From Gemmatimonadota bacterium (GTDB taxonomy: Bacteria; Gemmatimonadota; Gemmatimonadetes; Palauibacterales; Palauibacteraceae): a stretch of 8,580 bases of DNA. The DNA is taken from positions 1 through 8,580 of the forward strand of contig JAENXO010000090.1 of NCBI GenBank assembly GCA_016649455.1, read 5' to 3'. The notes beneath the pieces were generated by a model. It was not told the DNA's origin, made no database searches, and saw only the letters and a program-made list of their open reading frames with translations. Shown here piece after piece: positions 1 through 7,451 of the stretch (the stretch's first letter is position 1; the number at the start of each line of letters is the position of its first letter). The position numbers and the translations under genes were made by a program.

Positions 1-1247
1 ACGTGTCCCGGTGCTCGCCGAACGACGAGGCCCGCATCGACACCGTCGATCGGCTCCTCACGTGCCGGATAGATTGGCAGTACGAGTGCCTGATCGGCCG
101 CCGACAGTTCCTGGCCGAATTCCGCCGCCATCGCCTCAGTCCTGCTGAAGAGGTGAGGCTGAAACGCGACGATCAGCCGCGCGCCCGGCCATGCCGACCT
201 CAGTGCGGAGATCGAGGCGCGCACCTCGGTCGGGTGGTGCGCATAGTCGTCCACGATGACCACGCCGTCTCGAGAGCCGAGGACCTGGAGCCTCCGATCA
301 ACCCCCCGGAACCGGCGCAGACAGCCGCCCAGGGAATCCTCTTCTGCACCCAATCGAATTGCGGCAACGAGCGCAGCGGCAGCGTTCTGGGCGTTGTGAG
401 CGCCGGGAGCCGCGACATCGAATGACAGGTCGATCCCGGGACCCTTCACCCGGCAGTGCTGCCCGTCAGAGGCAGCCGCGACGACTTCGACTCGATAGTC
501 GGCCGATTCCGAGAACCCGTAGCTCAGACACGATCCGATCCGCGTCCCGAGCTCGAGGGCTCCCTCATCATCCGCGCACAGGAGAACACCCGCCCGATTC
601 ACCGCGGGAGCGGCAAACGTCAGGAACGCGGATCTCAGCTCGGTCTCTCCGCCGTAGCATTCCAGGTGCTCGGGTTCGACGGATGTCACTACGGCGAGCG
701 ACGGATCGAGCTGGAGGAATGATCGATCGTACTCGTCGGCCTCGACCACGGCCTCAGGTCCTCGTCCGATCCGCGCGTTGCCGCCCCACTCCGAAACGTG
801 GCCACCCACGAGTACGAGCGGGTCCCTGCCGGCGGCTTCCAGAGCCAGACCCAGCATTGTCGTCACCGTCGTCTTGCCGTGCGTTCCGGCCACGGCGGCG
901 AGTCGTCGCTCGTTTACGAGGGATCCGACGGCAGCGGCTCGTTTCAGGATCGGGATCCCGGCTTCGCGCGCCGCCGAGACAGCCGGGTGATCACCCGGGA
1001 TGGCCGAGCTTTGAATCACCACGTCCGCGCCCGTGGCAGCCGACGCGTCCGTTTCAGACCTGGGCGTCAATCCGATCGCGGACAGTGACCTGACCGCTTC
1101 CGTGTCGCGATCCGACCCCGAGACCTTCCAGCCCCCGTCAATCAGCACTGCAGCCAGCGCACGCATTCCGGCTCCTGCCGCTCCGAGCAGGTGCACCCGG
1201 GAACCCACATCCGGAAGATCCGACAACCGCGGGAGCCGATCAGCCAC
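1..1247 (-). CDS. murC: UDP-N-acetylmuramate:L-alanine ligase MurC, 3'-truncated by window edge
   Basis: Cytoplasmic ligase that attaches L-Ala to UDP-MurNAc, the first stem-peptide step. Reading from 1247 to the left edge gives 415 uninterrupted residues. The family has about 460-490, so some 50-75 C-terminal residues lie outside. The N-terminal UDP-binding fold begins HLLGAAGAGM (19-28) and VSGSD (42-46), then SSAIP (80-84). The ATP loop is AGTHGKTTVTTML (120-132); the His in GTHGKT is diagnostic of MurC. EADEYDRSF (169-177), GAHNAQNAAAA, DDYAHHPTEV (333-342) and FQPHLFSRT (362-370) follow, all MurC hallmarks. The residues after TSV read EPEHLE (191-196), with Glu where DH(L/M)D is usual. 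The GTG at 1247 is the best start: it overlaps the murG stop (GTGGCTGA) and leaves a short leader before the Rossmann strand. GTG at 1208 or 1196 is possible, but 1196 begins almost at the strand itself. Confidence 0.95.
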   Translation of the reverse strand, partial: MADRLPRLSDLPDVGSRVHLLGAAGAGMRALAAVLIDGGWKVSGSDRDTEAVRSLSAIGLTPRSETDASAATGADVVIQSSAIPGDHPAVSAAREAGIPILKRAAAVGSLVNERRLAAVAGTHGKTTVTTMLGLALEAAGRDPLVLVGGHVSEWGGNARIGRGPEAVVEADEYDRSFLQLDPSLAVVTSVEPEHLECYGGETELRSAFLTFAAPAVNRAGVLLCADDEGALELGTRIGSCLSYGFSESADYRVEVVAAASDGQHCRVKGPGIDLSFDVAAPGAHNAQNAAAALVAAIRLGAEEDSLGGCLRRFRGVDRRLQVLGSRDGVVIVDDYAHHPTEVRASISALRSAWPGARLIVAFQPHLFSRTEAMAAEFGQELSAADQALVLPIYPAREEPIDGVDAGLVVRRAPGH

Positions 1248-2412
1248 GGGCGTCTGACTCTCCCGTCCCGATCACCCGCATCTCGAGCTCACCTTCATCG
1301 GTCAGCGCAGCGAGATCGAGCAATTCACGGGCGATCCGGTCGGCCGCGTCGGGACGTCCGCGGGCGCTCATGGCACCCGCCATCTCCAGCAGCCTGTCCT
1401 CTTCCCTCAACAGCTCGAGAACTGAATCCCAAAGATCACCACTCTGCATTGATCGCTCCTCGAGCATCACCGCCGCTCCGGCCGCCTCCAGGGCAGCCGC
1501 GTTGTGTCGCTGGTGGTCCGCCGCGGCCGCGGGGAACGGAACAAGAACCGCCGGAACGCCGGCAGCGCTCAACTCTGAACAGAACATCGCGCCCGACCGG
1601 CAGATCGCGAGGCTCACACGTGAAAGCCGGGCGCCGAGGTTGTCCACGTACGGGACCGTCAGTATCCGATCCGCCCAGGGAGTGCCGGCGACTGCCGAAG
1701 AGACAGCCGCGTGGTGGTTCGGTCCCGTGACCCACACGAGCGTCATGTCGGGCGGCCACTCCGTAGCTGCCTGGAGGTCCGCCAGTAATCTCTCGTTCAG
1801 GCCCCTGGCTCCCTGGCTCCCTCCGATCACCGCCGCGATCCGGCCGGCCGGCCAGCGGAATCCGTTCTCCGCTGCTTCCTTCACGCCGCCGGAATTCGGG
1901 GTGGCCACCGGATTGCCCCAGGCCAGTACTTCGGTGTGCGGACCGGGCGACAGATGCTCCACGGCCTCCGGATAGCCGAGGAATATCCTGTCTACCTTCG
2001 GAGCGAGTTGTCGGGTAACCAGTCCCGGGAAGGCGTTCTGCTCCTGCAGGACCGTCTTCCGACGGGACAGCAGTCCGTACAGGACCGCGGGGCCCGACGC
2101 GTAGCCGCCAGTTCCTACGACTACGTCCGGATCCAGTTCGGCGAAGATGCGCCGCATACCGTACATCACCGCGGGCGCGGACGCCGCGAGCCGCCAGTTC
2201 CTCAACAGGCGAGCGCGGCGGAAAGGCTCCATCGGGAGCAGGCGATATGGAACGCCGGCCCGCGGGAGCACCGAGGCCTCGATGCCGCGAATCGCCCCGA
2301 CCAGCATGAGCTCCACGTCGGGGCGAGCGGCTCGAAGCGCGGACGCCAGGTTCAGGGCCGGATACAGGTGCCCCCCCGTTCCGCCGCCGGCGAGCAGGAT
2401 CCGGGCGCTCAT
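1240..2412 (-). CDS. murG: UDP-GlcNAc:lipid I N-acetylglucosaminyltransferase MurG
   Basis: Membrane-associated GT-B glycosyltransferase on the cytoplasmic face that adds GlcNAc to lipid I, giving lipid II. It has 390 aa; the E. coli enzyme has 355. The N-terminal lipid I-binding domain begins with the glycine loop AGGGTGGHLYPAL (8-20), then GTGGYASGP (100-108) and QEQNAFPG (123-130), where many relatives have HEQN. The C-terminal UDP-GlcNAc-binding domain has the second glycine loop GGSQGARGLNE (197-207), then RSGAMFCSELSAAGVPAVLVPFP and ADHQRHNA, with the glutamate of SELSAAG matching the conserved nucleotide-sugar-binding residue. A tail of about 20 mostly acidic residues (371-390) follows the normal end of the fold. 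The ATG at 2412 overlaps the ftsW TGA by 4 bases and has GAAAGG nine bases upstream. The stop overlaps the proposed murC start by 8 bases. MraY and FtsW, the steps before and after, are encoded just upstream. Confidence 0.97.
   Translation of the reverse strand: MSARILLAGGGTGGHLYPALNLASALRAARPDVELMLVGAIRGIEASVLPRAGVPYRLLPMEPFRRARLLRNWRLAASAPAVMYGMRRIFAELDPDVVVGTGGYASGPAVLYGLLSRRKTVLQEQNAFPGLVTRQLAPKVDRIFLGYPEAVEHLSPGPHTEVLAWGNPVATPNSGGVKEAAENGFRWPAGRIAAVIGGSQGARGLNERLLADLQAATEWPPDMTLVWVTGPNHHAAVSSAVAGTPWADRILTVPYVDNLGARLSRVSLAICRSGAMFCSELSAAGVPAVLVPFPAAAADHQRHNAAALEAAGAAVMLEERSMQSGDLWDSVLELLREEDRLLEMAGAMSARGRPDAADRIARELLDLAALTDEGELEMRVIGTGESDARG
1258..1264 (-). promoter_or_regulatory. Possible Shine-Dalgarno sequence for murC
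   Basis: GGGAGAG lies ten bases before the GTG at 1247, inside the last part of murG. The spacing is slightly long. It favours 1247 over the later GTG codons at 1208 and 1196, before which I saw no comparable site. Confidence 0.4.
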
Positions 2413-3584
2413 CGTCCGCGGCCTTTCGCCGAAGACACGTTCAGCAGAATCCCGGTGGCTCCAAGCGTGATTACGAGGTTCGTACCTCCCGCGCTGATGA
2501 ACGGGAGGTTGACTCCGGTGGTGGGGAGCAGTCCGAGCGCAATGCCGATGTGAGCGAATGCCGCCAGCGCGACACCGGCAGTGATCCCGGTAGCCAGGAG
2601 ACGCCCGAACAGGTCAGGTGCGGAACGGGCCACACGGAATCCCAGGTGAACCCACACGGCGAACAGGGCGATGACCGCGACCGCGCCGACGAAACCCCAC
2701 TCCTCTGCAATGATCGAGAAAATGAAGTCGTTCTGCGGCTCCGGAAGAAACTGCATCTTCGTCGTGCTTCGCCCGAAACCGACTCCGGTCAAACCTCCGG
2801 AGCCGACCGCGATCAGCGACTGCTTGAGCTGGTAGCCGCCGGCGCCGGCCGCCGTCTCGGGATCGAGAAACGCCGTGAGCCGCTGCAGGCGATACTGCGC
2901 TGTCATGACCTGGGTCGCCGCCAGGACCATGACGGAAGCTCCGAGCAGAGCGAAGTGCCCGAGACGCGCCCCGGCAGCGAACAGAACCGTACCGGCGAGA
3001 ACGGCGATCCACATCGCCGCCGAGAAGTGCGGTTCGAGCAGCACGAGCAGACAGACTGGCGCGAGGACGAGCAGGAACGGGAGGATTCCGTCGCGAAAAT
3101 CGTGCAGCGAGTCCTGCTTCTTGACTGCCAGCGCGGCGGTCCAGATCACGACCGCGAGCTTCGCGAACTCCGACGGCTGCAGCGTGACACCCACGTCGAG
3201 CCACCGGCGGGCCCCGTTGACCGTGGGCGCGATAGCCTCGGTGCCGGGGAGCACCAGGGGAATGAGCAGCATGATGGCGATCGCGAGAATCGGCCACGCG
3301 AGTCGGCGGTACAGCCGATAGTCGAGAATGCTGGCAGCGGCCATCGCCACGCACCCGATTCCGGCCCGACTCGCCTGCTGGAACAGGTAGTAGGTGTCCG
3401 GGCGACCTGCCTGTTGGGCCACGTACGAACTCGCGCTGTACACGGACAGCAGGCCGAATCCAACCAGAACGAGGGTGGCGGCGAGCAGTCCCCGGCCCGA
3501 AGCGGACGGTGAATCGACCGCCGGACGAACCGGGAATCCGCGGAGTCCGAGGGCTCCGGCGCTCGTGGGCCGGTCCCGCTTCAC
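2409..3584 (-). CDS. ftsW: SEDS-family septal peptidoglycan glycosyltransferase FtsW
   Basis: Polytopic inner-membrane protein of the divisome that polymerises lipid II into glycan strands at the septum, together with a class B penicillin-binding protein (usually FtsI). It has 391 aa: a basic cytoplasmic N-terminus of about 30 residues, then about ten hydrophobic segments. Family motifs are VYSASS (48-53), NGARRWLDVG (123-132), LQPSEFAKL (135-143), LEPHFSAA (183-190), and GYQLKQSLIAVGSGG (250-264) leading to PEPQNDFIFSIIAEEWG (281-297). Asp286 aligns with the essential Asp of the large periplasmic loop in SEDS polymerases. GLLPTTGVNLPFISAGG (351-367) is the last conserved block and has Ala365 where tyrosine is usual (SYGGS). 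RodA is a related alternative, but the position between murD and murG and the motif set favour FtsW. The start is GTG at 3584 with GGAG eight bases upstream. The TGA stop overlaps the murG ATG (ATGA). Confidence 0.95.
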   Translation of the reverse strand: MKRDRPTSAGALGLRGFPVRPAVDSPSASGRGLLAATLVLVGFGLLSVYSASSYVAQQAGRPDTYYLFQQASRAGIGCVAMAAASILDYRLYRRLAWPILAIAIMLLIPLVLPGTEAIAPTVNGARRWLDVGVTLQPSEFAKLAVVIWTAALAVKKQDSLHDFRDGILPFLLVLAPVCLLVLLEPHFSAAMWIAVLAGTVLFAAGARLGHFALLGASVMVLAATQVMTAQYRLQRLTAFLDPETAAGAGGYQLKQSLIAVGSGGLTGVGFGRSTTKMQFLPEPQNDFIFSIIAEEWGFVGAVAVIALFAVWVHLGFRVARSAPDLFGRLLATGITAGVALAAFAHIGIALGLLPTTGVNLPFISAGGTNLVITLGATGILLNVSSAKGRGR

Positions 3585-4975
3585 GGAGCCGACTCCGCCG
3601 GCTGCAGGCCGACTACAGCCGCCTCGAACGCCCGGCCTCGCTCCATGTAGTTCGGGAACATGTCATAGCTCGAGCACGCCGGAGCCAGCAGCACCACGTC
3701 GCCAGGCTGCGCCAGGTCGGCGGCCGCCTTCACCGCGGAGTCGAGTCCGGACTCGACCAGGACCGTATCGACCGTGTCCCTCAGCTCCGACACGATCAGG
3801 GGCGCCGCCTCGCCGAACGCGATCACGGCGCGGGCACGCTGTCGGGCTGCGTCCGCCAGCGCGGCATACGGCTGTCCCTTGTGTCGACCTCCGAGCAGGA
3901 GGATCACTGGGCGGGTGAACGCATTTAGCGCGGCGACCGCCGCGGAGACGTTCGTCGCCTTCGAGTCGTTCACCCACAGAACCCCGTCACGCTCAGTGAT
4001 CGGCTGCAGACGGTGTGGAAGCCCGCGGAAGCTCCGCAGTGAGGCCGACAGTGTCCGCGGCTCGACCCCGGCCTCAACCGCCGCCAGGCAGGCAGCAAGG
4101 ACGTTGGACACGTTGTGCCGGCCGATCAGGGGAATATCGTCCGGGTACGCCCACCGCACGGGGGAGTCACCCTCGACCAGCCGGGCGAGCAAGCCTCCCT
4201 CCGGGTCGCTCCACGCTCCTGTCGCAACCTCGCCCTCGACCGAGAACAGGAATCGCCGTCCGGGCGCGGCGGCAGCCAATTCAAGCACGGCTGGATCGTC
4301 GGCGTTCAGCACCCAGGTCGGGTCGGCACCAGCCCTGTCAAACAGTCGTGCCTTGTCCCCGTAGTAGCTGTCGACATCCCGGTACCGATCCAGGTGGTCG
4401 GGCGAGAGGTTCAGCAGGACCCCGATCTCCGACTCGAAGGTGTCCAGGTCGGCGAGCTGGAATGAACTGAGCTCCACCACCACCCAGTCGGGCTGTCTCT
4501 CGGCCAGAGCGCATTCGGACAGCGGACGTCCTACGTTTCCGACCGCTTCGGCAGCGATACCGGACGAGGTCAGAAGGTGGGTCGTCAGATGCGTCGTCGT
4601 CGTCTTTCCGTTGGTACCGGTGATCGCGATCACCCGACTGGTCAGACTGCGGTATGCCAGCTCGACTTCGGCGATCATCCGGATTCCGGCGGCGGTCACC
4701 GCCTGGCGGACCTCTGCGAACGGACTGATCCCCGGACTCGTGACAACGAGATCCGATCCGAGGATCCGGGCCATGTCGTGATGTCCGGCCTCGGCCGCAA
4801 TGCCTCTGGCCTCGAGTCGCGCGGCCGCGGCTACCTGTCCTGGTCCCGCCGCCGAGTCACTGGCATACACCTCCGCGCCACCGAAATCTGCCAGCAGGGC
4901 CGCCGCGCTGCCTGAGACTCCGAGTCCGATGACCGCCACACGGTCTCCCGGTGCGAATGCCGGCTCGCGATTCAT
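3581..4975 (-). CDS. murD: UDP-MurNAc-L-alanine:D-glutamate ligase MurD
   Basis: Cytoplasmic ATP-dependent ligase that adds D-Glu to UDP-MurNAc-L-Ala. It has 464 aa, slightly longer than E. coli MurD (438). The N-terminal Rossmann-like domain has VIGLGVSGSA (15-24) and SPGIS (80-84). The ATP loop is ITGTNGKTTTT (118-128). ELSSFQL (168-174), NLSPDHLDRY (189-198) and the probable carbamylated lysine K208 follow. RHNVSN (286-291), LPHRLQ (319-324), NDSKATN (336-342), GGRHKGQ and the C-terminal APACSSYDMF with ERGRAF complete the family pattern. The same frame stays open upstream to 5314, but that part lies inside mraY and matches no MurD sequence. The ATG at 4975 overlaps the mraY stop (TGATG), has AAGGTG five bases upstream and gives the normal N-terminus, so it is chosen. 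The TGA stop at 3583-3581 overlaps the ftsW GTG as GTGA. Confidence 0.97.
   Translation of the reverse strand: MNREPAFAPGDRVAVIGLGVSGSAAALLADFGGAEVYASDSAAGPGQVAAAARLEARGIAAEAGHHDMARILGSDLVVTSPGISPFAEVRQAVTAAGIRMIAEVELAYRSLTSRVIAITGTNGKTTTTHLTTHLLTSSGIAAEAVGNVGRPLSECALAERQPDWVVVELSSFQLADLDTFESEIGVLLNLSPDHLDRYRDVDSYYGDKARLFDRAGADPTWVLNADDPAVLELAAAAPGRRFLFSVEGEVATGAWSDPEGGLLARLVEGDSPVRWAYPDDIPLIGRHNVSNVLAACLAAVEAGVEPRTLSASLRSFRGLPHRLQPITERDGVLWVNDSKATNVSAAVAALNAFTRPVILLLGGRHKGQPYAALADAARQRARAVIAFGEAAPLIVSELRDTVDTVLVESGLDSAVKAAADLAQPGDVVLLAPACSSYDMFPNYMERGRAFEAAVVGLQPAESAP
3593..3596 (-). promoter_or_regulatory. Shine-Dalgarno sequence for ftsW
   Basis: GGAG lies eight bases before the ftsW GTG at 3584, inside the 3' end of murD. 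Normal spacing supports this GTG as the start. Confidence 0.5.
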
Positions 4976-6081
4976 CAACGCACCTTCATCGTCGCAAGGG
5001 CGGCGAGTGCGAAAATGATGGCGACGATGTAGAACCGGATCACGACCCGAGTCTCGGGCCAGCCCAGCTGCTCGAAATGGTGGTGCAGCGGTGCCATCCT
5101 GAACACCCGCCGACCCGTTCCTGTCCGCCAACGGGTGAACTTGAATCCTCCGGTCTGGATCATCACGGAAAGCGCTTCCGCTACGAAGATCCCACCGACG
5201 ATTAGAAGCAGGAGCTCTGATTTCAGCAGAACCGCGACGGTACCGATAGCTGCGCCGAGCGCCAGCGACCCGGTATCGCCCATAAATACGGTGGCTGGGG
5301 GAGCGTTGAACCACAGGAACCCGATTGCCGCCCCGGAGACCGCCACACAGAACACAGTCAGCTCACCCGCGTCGGCGAGGTACGGCAGTCCGAGGTAGAA
5401 CGAGGTGTCGATTCGCCCCATGACGTAGGCGAACACACCGAAGGTCAGCGCCGCGATGGCTGACAGACCCGCCGCCAGTCCGTCGAGCCCATCGGTCAGG
5501 TTGACGGCGTTCGCGCTTCCAGCAACCACGAGAGCCGCGAACAGCGGGAATACAACCGGCGCGAGCACCAGGTGGACATGCTTGAAGAACGGCACGAGGC
5601 GGTGTGTGACTTCGAGCGCGTCTGGAGTCGTTACGAGCAACAACATCCCGAACCCGAGCCCGAGTGCGAACTGCCACACGAGCTTGTGACGGGCAATGAG
5701 GCCGCGCGACTCGTGGCGAACGATCTTCAGCCAGTCGTCCGTGAAGCCGATCGCGCCCATCCCGAGCGTCATGCTGAGAGCCGCAACGACCGACCAGCCG
5801 TCGAACCGGGCCCACAGAACGGTCGAGACCGTCAACGACACGAGGATGATCAACCCGCCCATCGTCGGGGTCCCCTGCTTGCGAAGATGCGTCCTTGGCC
5901 CGTCGAGCCTGACCACCTGCCCCATGTTCAGCGCCCCGAGTCGACGGATGATCGGCGGTCCGGCGAAGAAGCTCAGGAGCAGTGCCGTCACCATGGCGCC
6001 CGCTGCTCGAAACGAGATGTACTGAAACAGGTTGAACAGAATGTGGCGATCCGCGAGCGGGAACAGGAAGTGAAACAGCAT
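4975..6081 (-). CDS. mraY: Phospho-MurNAc-pentapeptide transferase MraY (lipid I synthesis)
   Basis: Integral inner-membrane enzyme that transfers phospho-MurNAc-pentapeptide from UDP to undecaprenyl phosphate, making lipid I. It has 368 aa, close to the E. coli protein (360 aa), and is strongly hydrophobic with about ten membrane segments. Visible motifs are GPRTHLRKQGTPTMGG (61-76), FTDDWLK with the Asp pair at 115-116, NAVNLTDGLDGLA (191-203), FMGDTGSL with Asp269, and MAPLHHHFE with the His triad at 333-335. Asp115, Asp116 and Asp269 correspond to the essential Mg-binding and active-site acidic residues of the family. The segment before the His triad (FTRWRTGTGRRVFR) is several residues longer than in E. 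coli. The start ATG at 6081 shares its first base with the murF TGA (TGATG), and the stop shares one base with the murD ATG. It lies between MurF, which makes its substrate, and MurD, and is probably cotranscribed with both. Confidence 0.98.
   Translation of the reverse strand: MLFHFLFPLADRHILFNLFQYISFRAAGAMVTALLLSFFAGPPIIRRLGALNMGQVVRLDGPRTHLRKQGTPTMGGLIILVSLTVSTVLWARFDGWSVVAALSMTLGMGAIGFTDDWLKIVRHESRGLIARHKLVWQFALGLGFGMLLLVTTPDALEVTHRLVPFFKHVHLVLAPVVFPLFAALVVAGSANAVNLTDGLDGLAAGLSAIAALTFGVFAYVMGRIDTSFYLGLPYLADAGELTVFCVAVSGAAIGFLWFNAPPATVFMGDTGSLALGAAIGTVAVLLKSELLLLIVGGIFVAEALSVMIQTGGFKFTRWRTGTGRRVFRMAPLHHHFEQLGWPETRVVIRFYIVAIIFALAALATMKVR
4981..4986 (-). promoter_or_regulatory. Shine-Dalgarno sequence for murD
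   Basis: AAGGTG lies five bases before the murD ATG, inside the last codons of mraY (ATG AAG GTG CGT TGA). It supports ATG 4975 over the longer frame that begins inside mraY. The placement fits reinitiation by ribosomes finishing mraY. Confidence 0.65.
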
Positions 6082-7451
6082 CAGTCCGCCGCCCCGAACT
6101 GCTCGGCGAGCCCGTCGACGACCCGCTCCAGACGCTCCCCGCGAGACGCCTTCACCAGCACCACCTCGTCTCCCGACAGATCCGACACGAGGGTCGTCAC
6201 GGCATCGGACGGTCTCGCCACCGATGTGACCCGGGTGCCGTTCGCGGTCCCGGACAACGCGTCGAAGGCCTGTCGGAATTCCCCGAGTGCCACGATTCGG
6301 CTGAATCCCGCCTCAATCAGCGCCCGGGCGACGCGGTCATGTGCAGCGGCGGAATGCGAACCGAGTTCCAGCATCGAGCCGACGACCGCAGCCAGGTGGC
6401 GGTCGGGGAACGCGCTTACGCAGTAATTGATCGCGGCCTCGAATGACTCCGGATTCGCGTTATAGCAGTCGGCAACCAGCGTCAGCCGGCCCAGCTGTCG
6501 GAGTGCTCCACGCATGCCCACCGTGTGGTATGCGGCCAGGCCTTCCGCGATCGCACCGGATCCGATTCCGACTGCCTCCGCCATGGCCGCCGCGAGGACT
6601 GCGTCCCGCAAGTGGTGCTCGCCTCCAACGGGTATCTCGTATTGCAGTCCGGCGCGCTCGAACCAGGCCGACTCAGGGCCGAATCCCCAATGGTCCGGGT
6701 GCCAGTCGGCGTGAGACCCGAGTCCCGCGACGATCACGTCCGGTCGAATCTCAGTCGCTGCCGCGCCGAGAATCTCCGGCCGCTCGCCGACGACGATGCT
6801 CCCGGCAAGCTTGGCGGCTCGCACGAGTGAGAGCTTCTCGCGCAGTACCCCGGCCTCGTCACCAAAGCCCTCAAGATGCGCCGGTCCGACCGTCGTCACG
6901 AGGGCGTCGTCCGGCTCCGCGATCGACGCGAGACGCGCAATCTCTCCAGGAGCGTTGCTGCCCATCTCGAGCACCCAGTATTCGGTGTCGGGCGGTGCGT
7001 CGAGAATCGTGAGCGGGAGGCCGATCTGATTGTTGAAATTCCCCGAAGTCGCATGCGTGGACCGCTCGGCACCGAGCACACCGGCCAGCATTTCCTTTAC
7101 TGTCGTCTTGCCGCTGCTTCCAGTCACGCCGATCACACGTGCGGCACAGCGACGACGGTAGTGGCGAGCAAGATCGCCGAGTGCCCGGGTCGTATCGGGC
7201 ACCGCAAAACACTCGAGGTCCAGATCCGGCAGCGCGTGACCTTCCTCGATCACGGCGCCCACGGCGCCCTTTCTGGCGGCCTGGGAGAGAAACTCGTGAC
7301 CGTCGAACCGCTCGCCTCGCAGGGCGACGAACAGCGCTCCACTGAGCAGCTGCCGCGTGTCTGTAGAAACTGAATTGAATCGAATCCGGCTGGGCGAGGG
7401 AGCAAGGCGGAGCGCCCGGCGGACTTCGTGTCCCTCGAACCGCGCGCTCAC
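6081..7451 (-). CDS. murF: UDP-MurNAc-tripeptide:D-Ala-D-Ala ligase MurF
   Basis: Cytoplasmic ligase that adds the D-Ala-D-Ala dipeptide to UDP-MurNAc-tripeptide, finishing the pentapeptide. It has 456 aa, normal for the family. The N-terminal substrate-binding domain has SVSTDTR (27-33) and LFVALRGERFDGHEF (40-54). The ATP loop is TGSSGKTTVKEML (110-122), with serine in place of the asparagine of the other Mur ligases, as is typical of MurF. NFNNQIGLP (138-146), EMGSNAPGEI (162-171), GPAHLEGFG (189-197) and DCYNANPESF (from 328) follow. The start is GTG at 7451, which overlaps the murE stop as GTGA; the N-terminus then matches the length of known MurF proteins, and a GGGGGAGG stretch lies just upstream. 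The usual HNxxN element before the C-terminal domain reads HHLRD (279-283), which is unusual. The stop overlaps the mraY ATG by one base. Confidence 0.97.
   Translation of the reverse strand: MSARFEGHEVRRALRLAPSPSRIRFNSVSTDTRQLLSGALFVALRGERFDGHEFLSQAARKGAVGAVIEEGHALPDLDLECFAVPDTTRALGDLARHYRRRCAARVIGVTGSSGKTTVKEMLAGVLGAERSTHATSGNFNNQIGLPLTILDAPPDTEYWVLEMGSNAPGEIARLASIAEPDDALVTTVGPAHLEGFGDEAGVLREKLSLVRAAKLAGSIVVGERPEILGAAATEIRPDVIVAGLGSHADWHPDHWGFGPESAWFERAGLQYEIPVGGEHHLRDAVLAAAMAEAVGIGSGAIAEGLAAYHTVGMRGALRQLGRLTLVADCYNANPESFEAAINYCVSAFPDRHLAAVVGSMLELGSHSAAAHDRVARALIEAGFSRIVALGEFRQAFDALSGTANGTRVTSVARPSDAVTTLVSDLSGDEVVLVKASRGERLERVVDGLAEQFGAAD

Noticed and set aside
359..1093. Plus-strand open frame of 244 codons antisense to murC.
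   Set aside because: The product is extremely Arg, Pro and Ser rich without any recognisable motif, while the opposite strand encodes MurC with all its hallmarks.
1805..1852. Short direct repeat (CTGGCTCC twice) and a CCGGCCGGCCGG palindromic stretch.
   Set aside because: Both lie inside murG codons, including the GGSQGA loop, and are explained by GC-rich codon use. They are too short to be a repeat element or terminator.
2550..3512. Plus-strand open frame of 320 codons antisense to ftsW.
   Set aside because: Its translation is dominated by Arg, Glu, Gln, Gly and Asp with no domain, and it is exactly opposite a well-conserved gene. GC-rich coding DNA often leaves such frames open.
4976..5314. 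Upstream extension of the murD frame, which would give a 577-residue protein.
   Set aside because: The extension lies inside mraY in another frame, reads as low-complexity basic sequence, and the ATG at 4975 with its ribosome binding site gives the normal MurD N-terminus.
5572..6426. Plus-strand open frame of 284 codons antisense to mraY and murF.
   Set aside because: It spans the junction of two clear genes, has a low-complexity charged composition and no motif.
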